Below, piece after piece: positions 59,779-64,000 of a stretch of DNA of 64,000 nt. Each line of letters opens with the position of its first letter. Position 1 is the stretch's first letter. A program made the translations under genes and the position numbers. The stretch is from JAIYCX01 sp964353175 (GTDB taxonomy: Bacteria; Bdellovibrionota_C; UBA2361; SZUA-149; DAOLCO01), in contig CAYGUX010000007.1 of the NCBI GenBank assembly GCA_964353175.1, forward strand, positions 1 through 64,000, read 5' to 3'. Below the pieces are notes generated by a model, which saw only the letters and a list, made by a program, of their open reading frames with translations, did no database searches and was not told the DNA's origin.

Positions 59779-60747
59779 ATGTCAGTAACAGCAGCAACCG
59801 AAAATAGTTCAACGAACAAACCCCTTGAAATTACGAGCAATTCCTCGATAGATCAAGTTCAAACCGTCCAGGATACAGAAAATTCCAGTGGTTCAAGTTT
59901 CGACGATTTCATGAAAAGTGCCCTAGGAGCTACAGGGAAAAATCAGGTAAGTGAGGAGGAATTATTTGCCTCCTTAATAGAACAAAGATTAAATGAGCTT
60001 TCACCAGAAGCTGCCTCATTCTATGCAGGTGAAAGGACAAAATTACAAGCTAGCATGACCAAACCCAACGGATATGTTCCTGTTGAGGAAGCAGCTCTAA
60101 AAGCTCTAAACTCGACAGTAGCAAGTGGTCAAATCACCGAAGAAGATGGCGCCAGAATCAATGGTGAGGCCTTTGCCGGAGCACAACTTGATGATGATTT
60201 AGAGAACCTATTTGATGACAGGGGTGGCGACGGTGATACTACAATCGCTGTCGCTTCAATTGATGAAGCAATGGCGAAACTTAAACTATTCATGGATGGC
60301 ATGAAATCGGGAACTCTCACCAGCACTGATCGACCACTAAGTGCAGGAGCAACGGGAGGCCAACTTACCAATAGTGGCGGCTCTTCTGAAACGGGAGGGA
60401 TACCAGGTTCAGGTTCGTCTATCTCAGGTAGTCAAGCCATAGATGGATCAGGCGGATTTGTTTGGAAACCGGTATCTGAATCCGACGGAAATTTAGTTGT
60501 ATTGCTTCCAACCGAGCTAAAAGGACTCATTAGTAAAGTAGAAATACATTCTTCTTTACCACCAAGTGAGGCAAGCAAATTAGCAGAAGGGAAGTTCTCA
60601 GGAGATGATGATAATGGGGAAAGACCTCATTACAGATTCCCTAATCCTGGATCTGAATATGGAGATAATGTTCATGTCGTTGGGTACAAAGATGATGGTA
60701 CTACCGTTACATGGGAAATTGGTAATGGTGGCCAAAGATACGACTAA
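59779..60747 (+). CDS. Hypothetical protein with shared C-terminal FVWKP domain, no signal peptide
   Basis: A 322-residue protein from the ATG at 59779, chosen because GGGAG precedes it; an ATG at 59719 would add a charged 20 residues. The N-terminus (about 1-45) is Ser/Thr/Asn-rich and has no hydrophobic signal. A helical region (residues about 60-180) and a Gly/Ser-rich linker follow. The final 95 residues (GFVWKPVSESDGNLVVLLP...) match the C-terminus of the repeat protein at 45.5 kb. The Ser-rich N-terminus and absence of a signal peptide would fit a type III-like export substrate, but this is speculation. Confidence 0.7.
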   Translation: MSVTAATENSSTNKPLEITSNSSIDQVQTVQDTENSSGSSFDDFMKSALGATGKNQVSEEELFASLIEQRLNELSPEAASFYAGERTKLQASMTKPNGYVPVEEAALKALNSTVASGQITEEDGARINGEAFAGAQLDDDLENLFDDRGGDGDTTIAVASIDEAMAKLKLFMDGMKSGTLTSTDRPLSAGATGGQLTNSGGSSETGGIPGSGSSISGSQAIDGSGGFVWKPVSESDGNLVVLLPTELKGLISKVEIHSSLPPSEASKLAEGKFSGDDDNGERPHYRFPNPGSEYGDNVHVVGYKDDGTTVTWEIGNGGQRYD

Positions 60748-60763
60748 GGGTATTGGAAAAACT

Positions 60764-60798
60764 TCTCTAGTGCATTCAGATAAGTGGTGCACTAGAGA
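60764..60798. terminator. Hairpin between convergent genes
   Basis: An 11-bp perfect stem (TCTCTAGTGCA with TGCACTAGAGA, loop 13 bases) lies between the stop of the 59.8-kb gene and the stop of rhlE. It has no T tract on the plus side. It probably terminates one or both transcripts. Confidence 0.6.
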
Positions 60799-60807
60799 CG
60801 TAAATAA

Positions 60808-62019
60808 CTAATTCCTACGGCCGCTCTGCCTGTACCCACGATATCTACCTTGAGCCTGTTTGCGTGCTATTACTTCCCCACTTAAATCAGCTTTATAAAG
60901 ATGCTCCTCTACTACAGAGACACTTCTTTTTATAGTTTTTTCTATGTCTCGTAAATATGCTACTTCCTCACCATCACAAAACGATATAGCAATACCACTT
61001 TTCCCAGCCCGTGCAGTTCTACCTATTCGATGAACATAACTCTCTGGTACGTTGGGTAGTTCATAATTTATTACGTGAGTAATGCCATCTACATCAATTC
61101 CTCTTGCAAAAATATCAGTAGCAACCAAGACCCTAATCGTACTAGTTTTAAATGCTTCCAATGCTCTCTGCCTCGCACCTTGTGATTTATTCCCATGGAT
61201 TGCTGCGGAATGTATCCTATTCTTGGTCAATTGTTCTGCTAACCTATTCGCACCATGCTTAGTACGAGTAAACACTAATGCTCTGTTAATATCCTTATCC
61301 TTAAGAATCTCTATTAATAAAGAGCGTTTATCTTCTTTATTAACAAACATTACTTTCTCTTCAATTCGCTCAGCTGTTGAGGAAACTGGGCTAACCGCAA
61401 TTTGTTTAGGATTTCTTAATATCGTTTGCGCCAAAGTATCTACTTCAGAAGGCATGGTTGCTGAGAATAACAAAGTTTGTCTATCCTTGGGAATCATCGG
61501 GATGATTTTTCTTACATCCCTAATAAATCCCATATCAAGCATTCTATCAGCTTCATCTAAAACAAATATCTCAACATGGCTTAGATCAATTTCATTTCTT
61601 TGCGCTAAATCTAATAATCGGCCTGGTGTTGCAATCAATACATCCACCCCATTTTTAAGCGCCCTAATTTGAGGACCTTCAGAGACGCCACCATAGATAG
61701 TTAATGATTTAAGTTTTAAAAATCTCCCATAAGACTTAAAGTTATCACCAATTTGAATAGCCAGCTCCCTAGTTGGTGTTAATATTAAAGACCTTGCTTC
61801 CCTTGGTCTGGGTCTCTGATAGCTTTTAGTAAGAATTTGTAACATCGGCAAAGCAAAGGCTGCTGTTTTACCTGTACCTGTTTGAGCTAGCCCTATTAAG
61901 TCTCCACCTTCAAGGAGATAAGGTATCGCTTGCTCTTGAATGGGCGTTGGGGATTCATATCCCTCTTCTATTAGAGATTTCTGAATAGGTTCTAATAGAT
62001 CTAAGTCTTGGAATTTCAT
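60808..62019 (-). CDS. rhlE: DEAD-box ATP-dependent RNA helicase (RhlE-like)
   Basis: A 403-residue SF2 helicase. Motifs in order are the Q motif (GYESPTPIQEQAIP), motif I AQTGTGKT, Ia PTRELAIQ, Ib TPGRLLD, motif II DEAD, motif III SAT, motif V ATDIFARGIDVDG, and motif VI HRIGRTARAGKSG. The opening FQDLDLLEPI and the short basic tail (RYRGYRQSGRRN) point to RhlE rather than CsdA or DbpA. RhlE helps ribosome maturation and RNA turnover. The gene is divergent from the DUF84 gene. Confidence 0.9.
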   Translation of the reverse strand: MKFQDLDLLEPIQKSLIEEGYESPTPIQEQAIPYLLEGGDLIGLAQTGTGKTAAFALPMLQILTKSYQRPRPREARSLILTPTRELAIQIGDNFKSYGRFLKLKSLTIYGGVSEGPQIRALKNGVDVLIATPGRLLDLAQRNEIDLSHVEIFVLDEADRMLDMGFIRDVRKIIPMIPKDRQTLLFSATMPSEVDTLAQTILRNPKQIAVSPVSSTAERIEEKVMFVNKEDKRSLLIEILKDKDINRALVFTRTKHGANRLAEQLTKNRIHSAAIHGNKSQGARQRALEAFKTSTIRVLVATDIFARGIDVDGITHVINYELPNVPESYVHRIGRTARAGKSGIAISFCDGEEVAYLRDIEKTIKRSVSVVEEHLYKADLSGEVIARKQAQGRYRGYRQSGRRN

Positions 62020-62217
62020 TTAGGTTTTGAAAAATTGTTTATTTATATTGATGACACTTAGTTATGATCACATCATCGGTATATGAGTGTTATAGTAAAT
62101 AAATAAGTATCAATCGCATAACATATAATGAGCAGAGGACTTGATAGAATCTAACAAACCATATATTTACAGTATCTTAGTACACTTATAGCCAACACAT
62201 AGCAATAAAAAGATAAA

Positions 62218-62739
62218 ATGAAACAAGTAATCATAATAAACAGCGGAACTCTTAAATTAGCCCTTGTATCCAATGCGTTTGCCACAAAGTTTCCTGAACA
62301 GGAATTTGAGTTTTTCCCATTAGATGTATCATATAGTGGTTCAGATATTCTAAGTAAAGATGAGTGTTTATCGGTGATACGAAATTCCATTGGGGTAGCT
62401 CAAAAAGAGATTCCAAATGCAGACTATTATGTCATGATGCGGGGGCGATTCGAAGAGACTGCTAGCGGAATGGAGGAATGTGCATTAGTTGTCATTAGAA
62501 GTGCTAATAATCTAGAGTCTCATAGTCAGGCAGTCTCATTTCAAGTTCCAGATGAATTAGCTACCCTAGTTAGATCCGGAGTTAAATTTGCTAAGGCCGT
62601 TGAGCAAACCTATCAAATAACAAATGTAAAAGATGGCACTGGATATTGCGGGTATTTAACTGACGGTATTGTAACAAAAGGAGACCAATATTTTCAAGCC
62701 ACAGTAATTGCTTTAAGTAGTTTAGATAAAAAAAGCTAG
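62218..62739 (+). CDS. DUF84/YjjX-type non-canonical purine NTP phosphatase
   Basis: A 173-residue protein with the DUF84 (inosine/xanthosine triphosphatase) layout. It opens VIIINSGTLKLALVSNAF, equivalent to the SxNPxKxxAVxxAF start, and ends YCGYLTDGIVTKGDQYFQATVIALSSL, matching the G-x-LT-x-G-x(2)-x-R-x(2)-Y end. The start residue is Ser-Gly-Thr where the family usually has Asn-Pro. Such enzymes remove ITP and XTP from the nucleotide pool. The gene diverges from rhlE. Confidence 0.78.
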   Translation: MKQVIIINSGTLKLALVSNAFATKFPEQEFEFFPLDVSYSGSDILSKDECLSVIRNSIGVAQKEIPNADYYVMMRGRFEETASGMEECALVVIRSANNLESHSQAVSFQVPDELATLVRSGVKFAKAVEQTYQITNVKDGTGYCGYLTDGIVTKGDQYFQATVIALSSLDKKS

Positions 62740-62740
62740 C

Positions 62741-63178
62741 CTAGCCCGCACTTTGCCCTTCTAAGATCTGTAGAATTTTATTGATTCGACCACCAATCAC
62801 AAGTTTATCCTTAACGATACTTATAGGCACTGGGCCATTCGCTTGTCCATAAACTTTTTGATATAGTTGATGCGCACCTCTATCTTTCTCTATATCCAGA
62901 GCAATGAACTCCTGACTATTCGCGATTAAGTCGCGCTTCAATGCCTTACAAACACCACACCAGGAAGTTTCAAAAACTAACAGTGTCGGTGTATCTTCAT
63001 TCTTATGGTAATAGCTATCCCTGATTTCAGTAAGGACTACTGGATCAACCTCTCTAGCACTATCAGAACTTAAGAACTGCGTATTTAGCATTAAATAACA
63101 CGCGATACCAAACACGCAAATTCCAAAGAGAGTGTCAAAAGACTTAAAATGTTCTTTACTATTAGACTCATTCTGCAT
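62741..63178 (-). CDS. Membrane-anchored thioredoxin-like protein
   Basis: A 145-residue protein with a single N-terminal membrane helix (about 15-32) and a thioredoxin fold. The redox motif is TSWCGVC with Cys74 and Cys77, followed by the cis-Pro-containing GPVPISIV segment. CGVC is typical of TlpA/thioredoxin-like reductases facing the periplasm. Substrates may be cytochrome c or disulphide partners, which I cannot decide. The stop lies 1 bp from the DUF84 stop (convergent) and its start diverges from the next gene. Confidence 0.83.
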   Translation of the reverse strand: MQNESNSKEHFKSFDTLFGICVFGIACYLMLNTQFLSSDSAREVDPVVLTEIRDSYYHKNEDTPTLLVFETSWCGVCKALKRDLIANSQEFIALDIEKDRGAHQLYQKVYGQANGPVPISIVKDKLVIGGRINKILQILEGQSAG

Positions 63179-63213
63179 TACTTTAACCTGATTATTACTT
63201 CCATGCTTAGTAT

Positions 63214-63801
63214 ATGTTTACCCTATCTCGAGAAGAAAAAAATAATCTTAGCATACATTTAAACATCGCTCTATCTATCTTATTTCTACTTGGGATAGTT
63301 ATAGGCATAGTTGGATATTTAAATATAAAAGCTAGCCTAGTTATTATTGGTAGCTTAATTTCATTAGGGCCAGTTATCTATCTAATGATAGTAACTTTCA
63401 AGGAAGAAAAAAAGGCTAGGGAAGACCTACTAACACTCCCTCTTCAAGAGATAAAAGACCTTAAGGTCTCACTTGACAAGGCAGAGTTTTTCATTAAATC
63501 GTATTCAATTAAGGGCGAATTAAATTATAGTACAACTTCCAAAATTAACGCGACTAATCATCTTTCACTTGTTCGTCTAATTAATAAAATCAAAGAAAGG
63601 CTAGAAACTGTCGAAGACATGTTAAGCTCGAAGTCAATTAGCACCATAGAAAAGGGTACTGAACTTCTAAACTCTAGTATTTCTTTTCCACCAACAGATA
63701 ATCAAAATTTAGAGGGGCATACGATGCCGGACGTACCTAAAACTTCTTGGATAGATTCTCTAAACTTTCTAATTAAGGAACTTGAAAAGAAAAGCCAATA
63801 G
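63214..63801 (+). CDS. Hypothetical two-helix membrane protein with coiled coil
   Basis: A 195-residue protein starting at ATG 63214. Two adjacent membrane helices lie at about residues 14-33 and 39-56. A cytoplasmic Lys/Glu-rich helical region with coiled-coil character follows (about 60-150), then a Ser/Thr/Asn-rich end. No motif is recognised. It sits 35 bp from the divergent thioredoxin gene and 5 bp from the end of the convergent TPR gene. Confidence 0.65.
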   Translation: MFTLSREEKNNLSIHLNIALSILFLLGIVIGIVGYLNIKASLVIIGSLISLGPVIYLMIVTFKEEKKAREDLLTLPLQEIKDLKVSLDKAEFFIKSYSIKGELNYSTTSKINATNHLSLVRLINKIKERLETVEDMLSSKSISTIEKGTELLNSSISFPPTDNQNLEGHTMPDVPKTSWIDSLNFLIKELEKKSQ

Positions 63802-63806
63802 GTTAT

Positions 63807-64000
63807 CTATTGTAACCTTTCTAAATTCTCCTGAACGATTCGAGTATAGGGCAAAAAGATACTAGCCCTTTCAAACATATCTTTAGCCTTATCTCTTAAA
63901 CCTTTCTTTTCATACACCACGCCTAGATTATTAATGGTGAACGCGTCCTTGTTATTTAATTCTAAGGCTCTTGCAAGAACGGACTCCGCCGCATCCATCT
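63807..64000 (-). CDS. TPR-repeat protein, C-terminal fragment (runs off the window)
   Basis: The minus frame is open to the window edge and ends at 63807. The visible C-terminus has TPR-like repeats: LELNNKDAFTINNLGVVYEKKG, then DKAKDMFERASIFLPYTRI, with the usual Leu/Gly/Tyr and Ala/Pro spacing. An internal Met at 63998 should not be taken as the start. Only the last two repeats are seen, so the domain order upstream is unknown. Confidence 0.65.
   Translation of the reverse strand, partial: MDAAESVLARALELNNKDAFTINNLGVVYEKKGLRDKAKDMFERASIFLPYTRIVQENLERLQ

Noticed and set aside
1..64000. CRISPR array, insertion sequence, prophage or integron
   Set aside because: I saw no regularly spaced direct repeats, no transposase, integrase or phage structural genes, and no long direct repeats.

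Overview
This window is AT-rich, gene-dense bacterial chromosome. The organism is Gram-negative and makes LPS: there is a CMP-KDO synthetase (kdsB), a TonB-dependent outer-membrane receptor, an OmpA-domain protein, several lipoproteins and an LppC/LpoA-like lipoprotein. Housekeeping genes (mraY, secG, miaB, grpE-dnaK-dnaJ, recO, pyrG, pcnB, serS, uvrC, tsf, rpsB, trmB, rhlE) are spread among small operons on both strands. The secG-tRNA-Leu(GAG) neighbourhood and a PcnB-type poly(A) polymerase fit a proteobacterial or deltaproteobacteria-grade lineage (Bdellovibrionota-like or similar). I cannot fix the taxon from sequence reading alone. I see no rRNA operon, CRISPR array, insertion sequence or prophage.

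Layout. 1-3.1 kb: 5' end of a speA-type arginine decarboxylase and an SDR enzyme (minus strand), then a plus-strand trio of small envelope proteins and a small zinc-ribbon gene. 3.3-7.4 kb: ispE, tRNA-Gln, an OmpA-domain protein, tRNA-Leu, secG and a DUF445 protein. 7.5-11.4 kb: a HEAT-repeat lipoprotein, an iron-type alcohol dehydrogenase, and a cobalamin riboswitch controlling a BtuB-like receptor. 11.7-15.3 kb: mraY, a TraB-family protein, a DUF2231 membrane protein and a lone receiver-domain protein. 15.4-18.8 kb: minus-strand operon miaB - bifunctional nuclease - YfgM-like protein - PduO cobalamin adenosyltransferase. 19.0-21.8 kb: large secreted subtilase with FG-GAP-like repeats. 21.8-27.4 kb: grpE-dnaK-dnaJ-lppC. 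27.6-32.7 kb: mgtE, recO, a small hypothetical gene, and a two-gene lysine (saccharopine/aminoadipate) catabolic unit. 32.9-34.9 kb: a GT-C glycosyltransferase.

34.9-47.7 kb is a long run of closely spaced minus-strand genes: FG-GAP-like secreted protein - uvrC - serS - 46-aa membrane protein - MFS transporter - CNNM/CorC-like protein - pcnB - membrane protein - kdsB - pyrG. 47.9-50.8 kb carries a long-form ispH facing rpsB-tsf. 51.3-57.1 kb has a type III secretion/flagellar-type ATPase with its stator (SctL-SctN) and no other export genes, followed by a minor-pilin operon (PilV-, FimT-, PilW- and PilX-like). 57.1-64 kb: pdxH, trmB, a coiled-coil lipoprotein, a nucleoside-phosphorylase-like protein, a protein ending in a domain also found in the FG-GAP-like protein at 45.5 kb, rhlE, a DUF84 NTPase, a membrane thioredoxin, a small membrane protein and a partial TPR protein.

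Themes. B12 handling appears twice (riboswitch plus BtuB; PduO). Two MEP isoprenoid genes are present (ispE, ispH). Surface and secreted biology is rich (pili, FG-GAP-like proteins, subtilase). The most unusual items are the stand-alone SctL/SctN pair, the C-terminal domain shared by two otherwise unrelated proteins, a PilV-like pilin with a Thr-Pro/Lys/Cys tail, and several long perfect inverted repeats between genes.
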